From Flavobacterium faecale (GTDB lineage Bacteria > Bacteroidota > Bacteroidia > Flavobacteriales > Flavobacteriaceae): DNA of 64,000 nt. The notes beneath the pieces are model-generated. The model saw only the letters and a program-made list of their open reading frames with translations, had not been told where the DNA came from and made no database searches. This document shows positions 1-7,262 of this stretch, in pieces. Both the position numbers and the translations under genes were made by a program. The stretch is from positions 496,001 to 560,000 of the forward strand of contig NZ_CP020918.1 of NCBI RefSeq assembly GCF_003076455.1, written 5' to 3'. Position 1 is the first letter of the stretch; every line of letters begins with the position of its first letter.

Positions 1-750
1 CGCATGTATGGACAAGCACGAGCAGACGCACAAGGCACCGGAACCGCAATTGATGTTTGGTGCAAAAAAACAGACCGAAAACTAACAGATGATTGGTACA
101 CAGCTGGTCAAAGTTATCACATTGACAAAGGCTACGGAGCAGATCATTATGCATCGGGAAAAAACCAAGGCTGCGGAGGATCGGGAATTTTGCATAAGGA
201 TTCTATCTATTATTCAAAGCCCTATTCTTCTTGGAAAATTATAGCCAATGGCCCCGTTAGGCTAGTTTTTGAACTTAAATTTTCGGGTTGGAAAATTGAT
301 AACACTTATCTAAGAGAAACCAAACGAATTACACTGGATGCCGGACAGTACTTAAACCGAATCGAGAGCACTTATGAAGTAACCGACAAAAATTTCAGCT
401 TTTCTCACGCTATAGGAATAGCGCAACGATCGGACTCAAAAGTGATTATCGACAAAAAAAATAATCTCTCTGAAAGTTGGGAAAAACTTACTATTCCCGC
501 CGGAAGTGAAAATGGATCACTGGGTTGCGCCTTCATAGCTGACCCGAAAACAAATGTAAAAAACATCACAAGTCGCAACAACCACTTATTTGGCATTATG
601 ACCGCCAAATCTGAAAAAAGCATCATATATTACACAGGAGCGGCTTGGAGTGAATTTGGAAACATACAATCTTTCGAAAACTGGAACACCTACATTCAAA
701 ACAAGAAAGAATGCATAAACCACCAGTGTACAGTAACGATTCTAAAATAA
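1..750 (+). CDS. DUF4861 family protein, 5' end missing
   Basis: The reading frame is open to the first base of the window (codon 1 is Arg before Met-Tyr-Gly), so this is the C-terminal ~249 residues of a longer protein and the first ATG is not a credible start. The RMYGQARA segment, the following AIDVWCKKT and the DKGYGADHY segment are what I associate with DUF4861 proteins, which in Bacteroidota sit in pectin and rhamnogalacturonan utilisation loci. The visible part is rich in beta-strand-like stretches and aromatic residues, consistent with a carbohydrate-binding or carbohydrate-active beta-sandwich. No signal peptide can be judged because the start is outside. No polysaccharide-utilisation neighbours are visible downstream. 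The family call comes from recalled motifs; the function is inference. Confidence 0.6.
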   Translation, partial: RMYGQARADAQGTGTAIDVWCKKTDRKLTDDWYTAGQSYHIDKGYGADHYASGKNQGCGGSGILHKDSIYYSKPYSSWKIIANGPVRLVFELKFSGWKIDNTYLRETKRITLDAGQYLNRIESTYEVTDKNFSFSHAIGIAQRSDSKVIIDKKNNLSESWEKLTIPAGSENGSLGCAFIADPKTNVKNITSRNNHLFGIMTAKSEKSIIYYTGAAWSEFGNIQSFENWNTYIQNKKECINHQCTVTILK

Positions 751-884
751 AATCTAGCTTAAAACCTATTACACTAAAAAGCCAAGTTATTAATTATCAT
801 TATATTCCACCCAAAAAATAGGCTACACCATTAACGGGATAGAACTCGCTCCTAACCTACAAACAGCCTAAACAACATTAAAGT

Positions 885-900
885 TTGGCACAACTTTTGA
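885..900 (+). promoter_or_regulatory. sigma-54-like promoter
   Basis: TTGGCAC at 885-891 is followed by five bases and TTGA at 897-900. This matches the RpoN -24/-12 pattern TTGGCAC-N5-TTGC with GG and the -12 G ten bases apart; the only important mismatch is A for C at -12. It lies 34 bases before the ATG of the lipoprotein gene. The 751-884 stretch before it shows nothing else that I can support. Confidence 0.4.
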
Positions 901-933
901 AAGACATTGGCTAATAATTCAAACACCAATCAA

Positions 934-1476
934 ATGAAAAAAATTATCTTAAGTATGGCAGTTGTAGCTTTAATTTTTGCTACCTCTTGTAAAAAAGAAA
1001 CAGCAGAAGACGTAAAAACTGAAATGGTAACAAAAGGCACTGAAGATGTTGCTGCACTAGAAACAGCTTACAACGAAGCTGTTATAAAACTGGAAGAAGC
1101 TAAAAAAAGCGGAGATGCTGAAGCTGAAAAAGTAGCGCAAGAAGCAGTAGACCAAGCAAAAGCATCGTGGGAAGCAGCAGTTAGCAAAACTACAGACATG
1201 GCATCTGACCTAAAAGAAGATGTTGAAGAAACAAAAAGCGACCTTCAGGACGCTAAAGAAGACGCAAAAGCTGAAATCAATGAATCAGTTACTGAAGCAA
1301 AAGCAGCAATTAATACAGCAAAAACAGACGCCGTTGATAGCGCAACTAAAGCGAAAGCAGATGCAGTAGAAGCTGCCAACAAAGCAAAAGCAGATGCTCA
1401 AGCAGCTGCTACAAAAACGAAAGAGGATGCTAAAAAAGGATACAACAATACTCTTGACAAAATGAAAGCTAAATAG
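934..1476 (+). CDS. Lys/Ala-rich coiled lipoprotein
   Basis: A 180-residue predicted lipoprotein. The ATG at 934 is preferred over an upstream TTG because it gives a clean signal peptide (MKKIILSMAVVALIFATSC) with a lipobox Cys at residue 19. The mature part is almost entirely charged heptad-like helix, rich in Ala, Lys, Glu and Asp. Its C-terminal half contains repeats of the type KAKADAVEAANKAKADAQ, reminiscent of LEA group 3 or YtxH-like stress proteins. There are no catalytic motifs. It is a single-gene unit with a sigma-54-like promoter before it and a strong terminator after it. A role in envelope or desiccation-type stress is inference from composition only. Confidence 0.7.
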   Translation: MKKIILSMAVVALIFATSCKKETAEDVKTEMVTKGTEDVAALETAYNEAVIKLEEAKKSGDAEAEKVAQEAVDQAKASWEAAVSKTTDMASDLKEDVEETKSDLQDAKEDAKAEINESVTEAKAAINTAKTDAVDSATKAKADAVEAANKAKADAQAAATKTKEDAKKGYNNTLDKMKAK

Positions 1477-1494
1477 TTTCATTTTTGGCTAATC

Positions 1495-1543
1495 AAAAAA
1501 CCTTGCTATGCGAACTAATATAGTTCAAACAGCAAGGTTTTTT
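1495..1543 (+). terminator. Rho-independent terminator
   Basis: A 13-bp outer stem (1495-1507 with 1531-1543, core CCTTGCT/AGCAAGG) encloses a second small stem (GAACT/AGTTC) and ends in a T-run. It closes the coiled lipoprotein gene. Confidence 0.85.
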
Positions 1544-1586
1544 GATTTTAAAAAACATTAAGAAACTAATCAATTTTAAAAAAATA

Positions 1587-1604
1587 ACAGTACATTTGTA
1601 CTGT
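1587..1604. promoter_or_regulatory. Palindromic operator over -7 box
   Basis: ACAGTACA-TT-TGTACTGT is a perfect 8+8 inverted repeat. Its centre contains TACATTTG (1591-1598), a full match to the Bacteroidota -7 consensus TAnnTTTG. It ends 23 bases before the GTG of the Rrf2 regulator gene. A dimeric repressor bound here would block RNA polymerase directly, so autorepression by the adjacent regulator is the simplest reading. Binding is inference; the palindrome and promoter match are visible. Confidence 0.6.
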
Positions 1605-1627
1605 AATAAAATTTAATACAGAATAAA

Positions 1628-2038
1628 GTGGTTAAGTCAAAATTTTCTATAGCTTTACATATCATGACCATTCTCGCTCACAATAAAGACCAATGGCATA
1701 CTTCTGCATTTGTTGCTGGGAGTTTAAATATCAATGCAGTATTAGTTAGAAATGAAATTAAAACATTAAAAACTGGCGGACTTATCGAAAGCAAAGAAGG
1801 TAAAAATGGAGGTGTTCGTTTGGCTGAAGACGCAAATAAAATTTTACTATCTACAATTTTTAAAATAGCAAAAGGAGACAATCATGTCCTAGGATTTTGC
1901 AGTAATGATCCAAATCCCAACTGCCCAATTGGTAGACAAATTCAAACCAAATTAGACAAGATCTTTACTAGTGTTGATGATGCTATCATAGAATCACTAA
2001 ACGATCAAACATTAGAATCTTTCAAAAATCAATTTTAG
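1628..2038 (+). CDS. Rrf2 family transcriptional regulator (YwnA-like)
   Basis: A 136-residue winged-helix regulator. GTG at 1628 is the only sensible start because an in-frame stop lies at 1607. The N-terminal segment SKFSIALHIMTIL, the helix-turn-helix around residues 25-55 and the wing EGKNGGVRLAED are typical of Rrf2 proteins. The C-terminal half has two cysteines in FCSNDPNPNCPIG (residues about 97-109). This is not the three-Cys pattern of IscR/NsrR, and fits the YwnA-type group better. It sits 60 bases before a NAD(P)-binding protein gene, matching the ywnA-ywnB pairing known from Bacillus. A perfect palindrome over its own -7 box suggests autorepression. The signal could be redox or electrophile stress, which is inference. 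Confidence 0.85.
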   Translation: MVKSKFSIALHIMTILAHNKDQWHTSAFVAGSLNINAVLVRNEIKTLKTGGLIESKEGKNGGVRLAEDANKILLSTIFKIAKGDNHVLGFCSNDPNPNCPIGRQIQTKLDKIFTSVDDAIIESLNDQTLESFKNQF

Positions 2039-2098
2039 CTTTTTTTTAAAGTAAACTGTCATAAAAATAATTACATATAATAATTAAAAACAAAAAAA

Positions 2099-2731
2099 AT
2101 GAAAATTTCAATTTTAGGAGCTGGTGGAAACATCGGACAAAGAATCACAAGAGAGGCTGCTTTACGTAAACACGAATTGCATTTAATTACTTCAAAACCA
2201 ATATCTTTTTTTGGGCTAGAGAATACACCAACTACTACTGTAGATGTTTTTGACACCGAAGCTTTGGCAAATGCCCTGAAAGGTAGTGATCTAGTTATTA
2301 GTGCCTACGCACCTCCTTTAGACAATCCTGCTAAACTTTCTGCTGCGAGTGAATCAATTTTGGCAGCTGCCAAAAAAAACGCACAACGTCTAATAGTCGT
2401 TGGTGGAGCTGGTAGTTTATTGATTGGAAAAAACGAATTATTAGTAGATTCTCCAAATTTCCCGGAAGCTTACAAAGCCTTTGCAGTAGCACATAAAGAT
2501 GCCTTACATAACATTTACCGCAAATCAGAAGGAGTAAATTGGACCAATGTATCTCCAGCTGCCTACATTTTTGAAGGTGAAAAAACTGGTCAATTCCGTA
2601 TAGGACAAGATAATTTAATTACCAATGAAAAAGGAGAAAGCTCTATTTCTATGGAAGATTTTGCTGTAGCAATTCTTGATGAAGTTGACAATAAACAATT
2701 TTCTAATCAACGATTTACTGTTGGATACTAA
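2099..2731 (+). CDS. NAD(P)-binding SDR/NmrA-like protein (YwnB-like)
   Basis: A 210-residue single-domain Rossmann protein. The dinucleotide-binding motif GAGGNIGQRI is at residues 7-16, followed by an acidic strand end (VDVFD) and the LVISAYAPP segment around residue 65. VGGAGSLL lies near residue 102. It lacks the full YxxxK catalytic pair of classical SDRs and resembles the atypical NmrA/HSCARG-like and YwnB group, which act as flavin or quinone reductases or redox sensors. It is probably cotranscribed with the preceding Rrf2 gene and ends just before a terminator. The substrate is unknown. Confidence 0.8.
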   Translation: MKISILGAGGNIGQRITREAALRKHELHLITSKPISFFGLENTPTTTVDVFDTEALANALKGSDLVISAYAPPLDNPAKLSAASESILAAAKKNAQRLIVVGGAGSLLIGKNELLVDSPNFPEAYKAFAVAHKDALHNIYRKSEGVNWTNVSPAAYIFEGEKTGQFRIGQDNLITNEKGESSISMEDFAVAILDEVDNKQFSNQRFTVGY

Positions 2732-2744
2732 CCTAAAAAACAAA

Positions 2745-2772
2745 AAACCCAAAACAAATATGTTTTGGGTTC
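2745..2772. terminator. Bidirectional terminator
   Basis: ACCCAAAACA (2747-2756) pairs with TGTTTTGGGT (2761-2770). There is an A-run on the left and a short T-stretch on the right, so it can stop the redox operon on the plus strand and, in the other direction, whatever reads leftward. Before the element inserted it would have been the terminator of tRNA-Leu. Confidence 0.8.
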
Positions 2773-2778
2773 TTAAAA

Positions 2779-2793
2779 GTGCGGATAATAGGA
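2779..2793. repeat. Distal attachment site, tRNA-Leu 3'-end copy
   Basis: GTGCGGATAATAGGA is identical to 8647-8661, the 3' end of the intact tRNA-Leu gene, and similarity continues weakly beyond it (AAC shared four bases on). This fragment is not part of a tRNA here. It marks the far boundary of the integrated element. Confidence 0.85.
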
Positions 2794-2921
2794 GTACAAC
2801 TATACATTTTATCAAATAAACTTAAATCCAACTACACAGCCTAAACTCCTTTATATATTGACTTTACACATCTTTTAAGTTTTATTAAATCACGTTAAAT
2901 AAACTAACATTAATTGAATAT

Positions 2922-2941
2922 AGGGTACTTATTAGGGGAAT
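2922..2941 (+). repeat. Arm-type direct repeat, left copy
   Basis: This 20-bp sequence (core TTATTAGGGGAAT) matches 8570-8589 at 18 of 20 positions. It lies inside the element, 128 bases from the left attachment core and just upstream of the integrase promoter. That suits an integrase or excisionase binding site, which could also link binding to integrase expression. Confidence 0.55.
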
Positions 2942-2958
2942 TATAAAGATATTGTTTG

Positions 2959-2966
2959 TATCTTTG
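2959..2966 (+). promoter_or_regulatory. -7 element of the integrase gene
   Basis: TATCTTTG fits TAnnTTTG and lies 18 bases before the integrase ATG. I see no TTG at the usual -33 distance. Confidence 0.5.
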
Positions 2967-2984
2967 ATTCAAATATTTTAAGCT

Positions 2985-4289
2985 ATGGCATCAGTTAGAT
3001 ATAGAATCAAAACCAACAACGATTGGAACAGTATTTATTTAAGATTCAAACAAGGAAAACAGTTTGATATAGAAATTTCAACAGGATTACAAGCCCCTAA
3101 AGACCGTTGGAGTGATGCAAAACAAAATGTTTTAGCAACTATTGACGTTGACTATAAATCTATAAACACAAAGCTAAAAGAACTAGATTCATTCATTAAT
3201 AAAGAATATAGTTCATCTCTTTTGAGCGAAGAAATAATAAACTCAAAATGGTTGAAAGAGAAAATAAATATTTCATTTAATAGGGAAACTAAAAACGCTG
3301 AAATTGATGATAAATTATTTTTAACAAATTACATCAAATCATACATTGCGGAATCACACACTCGAAAAACAAAAAAAACAACAGTTGTTAAAAAAAGGAC
3401 TATCCAGCATTACACTACTACTTTAAATAAAATTACTGCCTTTGAAAAATATTCTAATAAGAGAATGTTATTAGAGAATATTACACTTGACTTTCATGCC
3501 GATTTTATCGCTTTTTTAGAAAACGAACAAAAGCTAAATCCAAACACGATTGGCGGGTACATTGATGATATTAAGCAGTTTTGTAGCTATGCCAATAAAA
3601 AAGGGTATGAACTACCCAATGATTACAAACTGACTGAATTTTACTCCCCAACAAACAAAACAAAAGACATTTATTTAAAAGAAGATGAAATAAATTTAGT
3701 TTACAATACAACCTTTGAACAAGATTATTTAGACAATGCTAAGGATTGGTTTATTATTGGATTAAGAACAGGTTTCAGAATATCTGATTTTTTAAAATTG
3801 ACGGCTAAAAACATTGATAACGATTTTATTCACAAAGAAACTTTAAAAACTGAATTTCCTGTAATTATACCAATTCACGAACAAGTAAAAAGAATTTTAG
3901 ATAAAAGAAGTGGTAATTTCCCCCGTTCTATTAGCGATCAAAAATTTAATGATTACATCAAAATTATATGCGAAAAAGCGGGCATAAATGAAATTGTTGA
4001 AGGCGCAAAAATGACACCAATTGAAACAACCGAAAACGGCAAAAAGCAAACATTACATAGAAAAACCTTTGGTAAATATCCTAAATTTGAACTAGTATCA
4101 TCTCACATTTGCAGGCGCTCTTTTGCTTCAAACTTATACGGCAAAATAGAAACTTTAACTATTATGAAAATAACAGGTCACTCAACAGAAAAACAATTTT
4201 TAGATTATATAAAAATTACACCAAAAGAATATGCAGAGAAGTTAAAAGCATATTGGAAAATCTACAATAAACAACCTAATGAGCTATAG
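2985..4289 (+). CDS. Tyrosine recombinase / site-specific integrase
   Basis: A 434-residue integrase that cuts and rejoins DNA at attachment sites through a covalent phosphotyrosine. The N-terminal arm-binding domain is at ~1-100, the SAM-like core-binding domain at ~105-215 and the catalytic domain at ~225-425. Catalytic residues visible are Arg265 (TGFRISDFL), His374 and Arg377 (HICRRSFAS), His399 (TGHS) and Tyr408 (FLDYI). The second box has Arg378 where many family members have His. Length and layout fit the Bacteroidota element-borne integrase family. Its start is 192 bases from the left attachment core, and it is transcribed into the element. It is intact, so the element may still be mobile. 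Confidence 0.95.
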   Translation: MASVRYRIKTNNDWNSIYLRFKQGKQFDIEISTGLQAPKDRWSDAKQNVLATIDVDYKSINTKLKELDSFINKEYSSSLLSEEIINSKWLKEKINISFNRETKNAEIDDKLFLTNYIKSYIAESHTRKTKKTTVVKKRTIQHYTTTLNKITAFEKYSNKRMLLENITLDFHADFIAFLENEQKLNPNTIGGYIDDIKQFCSYANKKGYELPNDYKLTEFYSPTNKTKDIYLKEDEINLVYNTTFEQDYLDNAKDWFIIGLRTGFRISDFLKLTAKNIDNDFIHKETLKTEFPVIIPIHEQVKRILDKRSGNFPRSISDQKFNDYIKIICEKAGINEIVEGAKMTPIETTENGKKQTLHRKTFGKYPKFELVSSHICRRSFASNLYGKIETLTIMKITGHSTEKQFLDYIKITPKEYAEKLKAYWKIYNKQPNEL

Positions 4290-4370
4290 CAATTAAAAGA
4301 CTTTTATAAAATTTATTGCTTTTTTTTAATCAATTGAGGATAACCGTAAAAAACTTACATTACTTAATTG

Positions 4371-4378
4371 TATTTTTG
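4371..4378 (+). promoter_or_regulatory. -7 element of cargo genes
   Basis: TATTTTTG matches TAnnTTTG and lies 22 bases before the ATG of the following lipoprotein gene. There is no clear -33 TTG at the expected distance. Confidence 0.45.
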
Positions 4379-4400
4379 TTTAAATCTTAAAACCAACACC

Positions 4401-4814
4401 ATGAAAAAAGTAATTTATTTTTTAACTCTACTATTATTAACTATATCATGCTCCGATAGTAGCACAGACAACTCAACAAATTCTGACAATAAATCATTTC
4501 ATCCTCCTACTTGGATTCAGAGCAGATGGACAACTGACCTCGGAGGAAGTAAGTTTGGATATAATTTCAAAAGTAATGATGTTTGCACCATTATAAATTC
4601 AACAGACAACTGTTTTAAAGCTATGTTAAATATTTATAAAGGAACACAAGCCATTATATCAGTAAACGAGGAGATTATATCCGAAACTGAATATAAGTTC
4701 TCTTATACTATTCAATCCTTTACACAATATTACCATTTCATAAAAGTATCTCCCACTTCAATCAAAGAATCAATAACAGACCCAAATGGCAACATTTTAT
4801 ATATAAAAAACTAA
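4401..4814 (+). CDS. Small lipoprotein, element cargo
   Basis: A 137-residue predicted lipoprotein. The ATG at 4401 gives MKKVIYFLTLLLLTISC with the lipobox Cys at residue 17; a TTG further upstream would bury this signal. After a Ser/Asn/Asp-rich linker comes a compact domain starting HPPTWIQSRW, with two Cys residues (VCTIINSTDNC) that may pair. The pattern resembles small lipoprotein domains common in Flavobacterium genomes, but I do not recognise a named family. It is followed after 11 bases by another small gene on the same strand, so both are probably one cargo operon of the element. Function unknown. Confidence 0.7.
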   Translation: MKKVIYFLTLLLLTISCSDSSTDNSTNSDNKSFHPPTWIQSRWTTDLGGSKFGYNFKSNDVCTIINSTDNCFKAMLNIYKGTQAIISVNEEIISETEYKFSYTIQSFTQYYHFIKVSPTSIKESITDPNGNILYIKN

Positions 4815-4825
4815 AATTTTAAATT

Positions 4826-5227
4826 ATGTGGATATTTATAATTATTATCGCTATTGTAGTACTTGTTTTTAGTTTTAATTCAGCTCAAAATAAGAACATT
4901 ACAGATATATACAACGAGGGTGGAATTGGACAAAAATACTCATATTTAATAAAAAAAATTTCTCATGGACAAATGCAAGTACTCGCAAAAACCAACACTT
5001 CTATAACTATAGGTGCTACAGAACAAAAACAGTCTTTCGAATTTCACATTATTAAAACATTCAACACTGTAAATATTCTATATACTTATAAATGTAAATT
5101 TCCTGTACCAGCAACCCACAATTTAAGTTGGGAATTCCCTCAAAATGGCGATCAAGAAGATATGGTAAATCAAATATTTTTTGATATTAAAAATTTAGTA
5201 CATAAACTAAATATGGCAACTTTTTAA
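4826..5227 (+). CDS. Small membrane-anchored protein, element cargo
   Basis: A 133-residue protein with one N-terminal hydrophobic segment (residues 2-18, MWIFIIIIAIVVLVFSF) and no lipobox. The remaining ~110 residues look like an alpha/beta domain with alternating strands (QKQSFEFHIIKTFN, VNILYTYKCKFPV). It probably faces the periplasm or the cytoplasm from one transmembrane helix. I do not recognise the family. It directly follows the small lipoprotein gene and precedes a convergent terminator, so it is part of the same cargo unit. Confidence 0.6.
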   Translation: MWIFIIIIAIVVLVFSFNSAQNKNITDIYNEGGIGQKYSYLIKKISHGQMQVLAKTNTSITIGATEQKQSFEFHIIKTFNTVNILYTYKCKFPVPATHNLSWEFPQNGDQEDMVNQIFFDIKNLVHKLNMATF

Positions 5228-5291
5228 TTTGAATAGTATTTCATATCAAGGATTAAAGTAAATCCCTATGAAAAAATAAAACAAAAAAACA

Positions 5292-5329
5292 ATTCCGTAA
5301 GCAGATTAAAATTAGTCTATTTACGGAAT
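5292..5329. terminator. Convergent bidirectional terminator
   Basis: ATTCCGTAA (5292-5300) pairs with TTACGGAAT (5321-5329), with a further imperfect inner stem (AGATTA/TAGTCT), an A-rich left flank and a T-rich right flank. It separates the plus-strand cargo genes from the minus-strand polymerase-like gene. Confidence 0.75.
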
Positions 5330-5373
5330 ATTTATTTTAAACTAAAACGCCCTTAAAACGGCTAAAAATACCT

Positions 5374-6756
5374 TTATTCGTAACGCTCCACTACAACAAC
5401 GGGGATAAATCCAAGTTCTTGAGTTAAGGTTTGCAATACAAACTCTTTTACAACATCAATATTCTCAACGGTTGTTATTATGCAGTCGTGCAAAGTAAAA
5501 AACGGAATCTTTCTTTTGTACTTACTATTCAATTTTCGGGCTACAATATTGAGCATAAAATAACTTTCCATTTGCAAAACCAGGTAAGAAAAAAAGCAAT
5601 GATTCTTTGATTTAAAAAGTTGCATAAATTTCAAAATGGTCGGATATTTTTCTTTAAATGCTTTTTGTTCCCATTTGAAGCAATTATTTTTTGCATTCCA
5701 CATTTTCAAAAGTTGCTCTTTAGCCGTTTTTCGAGAATAGTATTTTGGCTCTCTAAATTTTTCGTTCTCATCTTCAGGAAAGTGATAATTAATAAACTCT
5801 CTTTCGTGATAGGTTTCTGTTAAGCAATTAAAACTGTTTAAATCGTCCTTAAATTCATCATACAAACTACCGTTCAAAATCTTAACACCAAAATCTTGAA
5901 TCTCTTTATTATCAATACTTACAGCGTCTTTTGAGAACATATAATGTAAATAATATGATTTAGTAGATTTGATTATTTTAGATAAGTTAGAATTAAGATT
6001 TTGATAATGATTTAGTAAGTAAAATAAAAATGTTGGAACAGATGCGCAAATATCCACTTCCGCTAATTTTTTACTATCATATCTCAAAAATTTTCTAAAT
6101 GCTTTTGGAAATCCTGTAATATTAGAATGAAATCTTCCGTCAGTTTCTGGATTGTGTGTCATATAATATTGTCCGTTCTGAATTTTCAGTATTTTAAAGG
6201 CATTACTTAAATAGTTGGCATATTCGCCTTTTTGCTCCAATAAATCCGCATTAAAATTTAAAGCATCATTTAACTGAACTGTTAATCTTTTTGGATTGAA
6301 ATAATCAATAAAAACACGGTAATTTTTCCTAACTGATTCCTGAATATTTGAACCATATTGTTTTTTCAGTTTTTGCAACAAACTCAAATTAGTAATTTCG
6401 TATGCTTCTATTGGAATGTATTGATAATAAGATCTAAGTCTATAGGAATAACTATTCCCCGCTGTATAATTTTTGCGCTCCAAAATATTACCAACACAAT
6501 CAAAGTTTTCACATAAATACCGAATATGGTTTCGGTAGTCCTTGCAATAACTTTCTAAAATTTTTGACGATAACGAATTGAATTGATTGTAAAGAGTAGT
6601 ATTCTTGTCTTTAGTCATTCTATTGGTCATTTTTTCAATTACAAAATGAAGTATCAGGTAGGCAAAATCAAAGTTGAATTTAAAATCAGGTGGAAAACGG
6701 TTTACACGTTCTTGTAAATCAATGTTTTTCAGTTTTAAAATATAGTATTCTGTCAT
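5374..6756 (-). CDS. Family-A DNA polymerase-like replication protein
   Basis: About 460 residues from the ATG at 6756; a longer reading frame back to 6801 would run into a hairpin and has a poor start. Numbering from 6801, the C-terminal half shows motifs in the order expected of a family-A polymerase palm and fingers. There is a motif A-like Asp250 in LAEVDICASVPTFLF, preceded by GRFHSNITGFPKAFRKFLRY. An O-helix-like RKTAKEQLLKMW follows (Arg357, Lys361), then LVLQMESYFML, and a motif C-like LHDCIITT (His438, Asp439). Exonuclease motifs are absent. Similar proteins occur in Bacteroidota mobile elements. The likely role is replication of the excised element, by inference. The HTH gene lies just upstream on the same strand. 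An alternative is a non-catalytic replication initiator. Confidence 0.55.
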   Translation of the reverse strand: MTEYYILKLKNIDLQERVNRFPPDFKFNFDFAYLILHFVIEKMTNRMTKDKNTTLYNQFNSLSSKILESYCKDYRNHIRYLCENFDCVGNILERKNYTAGNSYSYRLRSYYQYIPIEAYEITNLSLLQKLKKQYGSNIQESVRKNYRVFIDYFNPKRLTVQLNDALNFNADLLEQKGEYANYLSNAFKILKIQNGQYYMTHNPETDGRFHSNITGFPKAFRKFLRYDSKKLAEVDICASVPTFLFYLLNHYQNLNSNLSKIIKSTKSYYLHYMFSKDAVSIDNKEIQDFGVKILNGSLYDEFKDDLNSFNCLTETYHEREFINYHFPEDENEKFREPKYYSRKTAKEQLLKMWNAKNNCFKWEQKAFKEKYPTILKFMQLFKSKNHCFFSYLVLQMESYFMLNIVARKLNSKYKRKIPFFTLHDCIITTVENIDVVKEFVLQTLTQELGFIPVVVVERYE

Positions 6757-6772
6757 TTTTTTTAAATTTAAA

Positions 6773-6808
6773 ATAAGCGATGCCTTACAGTGTGAAAACA
6801 CCGCTTAT
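6773..6808. other. Structured hairpin before polymerase-like gene
   Basis: ATAAGCG (6773-6779) pairs with CGCTTAT (6802-6808). Inside it GTGT-GAAA-ACAC forms a second stem with a GAAA loop on the plus strand, leaving a ten-base bulge on one side. It lies in the gap between the HTH gene and the polymerase-like gene, 16 bases before the latter's ATG. It could be a translational control hairpin or a replication-origin structure. Confidence 0.4.
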
Positions 6809-6864
6809 ATTTTTCCGTTAATAGTTGAATTAATTAGGCAGAAACGCCTTGAGAAGATGAAATG

Positions 6865-7155
6865 CTATGCAACTGCATTAAGTTTGTCCAAAACATCGTT
6901 TTTTAGATAATAAACTCGTGAATTTATTTTTCTTGCAACAAGTATTTTGTCTTTAGACCATTTCCACAAAGTTGTGTGCGAGACATTTAAGAGCTTTGCC
7001 GCCTCGTCTCGTGTAATAATTTTGGTCTGTTCCTCTTCTTTGGGAACTGTTTTCATTAAGTTACTGAACCTTTGAAATTCGGTTGCAACTGTTTGTTGAA
7101 TTAAACTGATTAAATCAGATTTTGTTAAGTCAATTAATCTTATATTTTCTATCAT
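6865..7155 (-). CDS. Excisionase-type helix-turn-helix protein
   Basis: A 96-residue DNA-binding protein. Residues ~46-93 form a MerR/HTH_17-type winged helix-turn-helix: ITRDEAAKLLNVSHTTLWKWSKDKI is the helix-turn-helix, and the wing is RKINSRVYYLKNDVLDKL. The N-terminal 45 residues are helical and may mediate oligomerisation. Proteins of this type in Bacteroidota elements act as excisionases or as activators of excision and replication genes. It sits 108 bases upstream of the polymerase-like gene on the same strand, so the two are likely cotranscribed. Confidence 0.8.
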   Translation of the reverse strand: MIENIRLIDLTKSDLISLIQQTVATEFQRFSNLMKTVPKEEEQTKIITRDEAAKLLNVSHTTLWKWSKDKILVARKINSRVYYLKNDVLDKLNAVA

Positions 7156-7262
7156 ATAGTATTTGCAAAAATGAGGATTAGTTTGTTTTGTTTCATCTTG
7201 CTTCTACAAAGAACTAAAATCACTCATTCCAGAAAGAAATGAAAACATACTATTTGGGAACG

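Noticed and set aside
4..6. ATG as the start of the first gene
   Set aside because: The frame is open upstream to base 1 and the Arg-Met-Tyr-Gly segment is internal to the family, so the true start lies outside the window.
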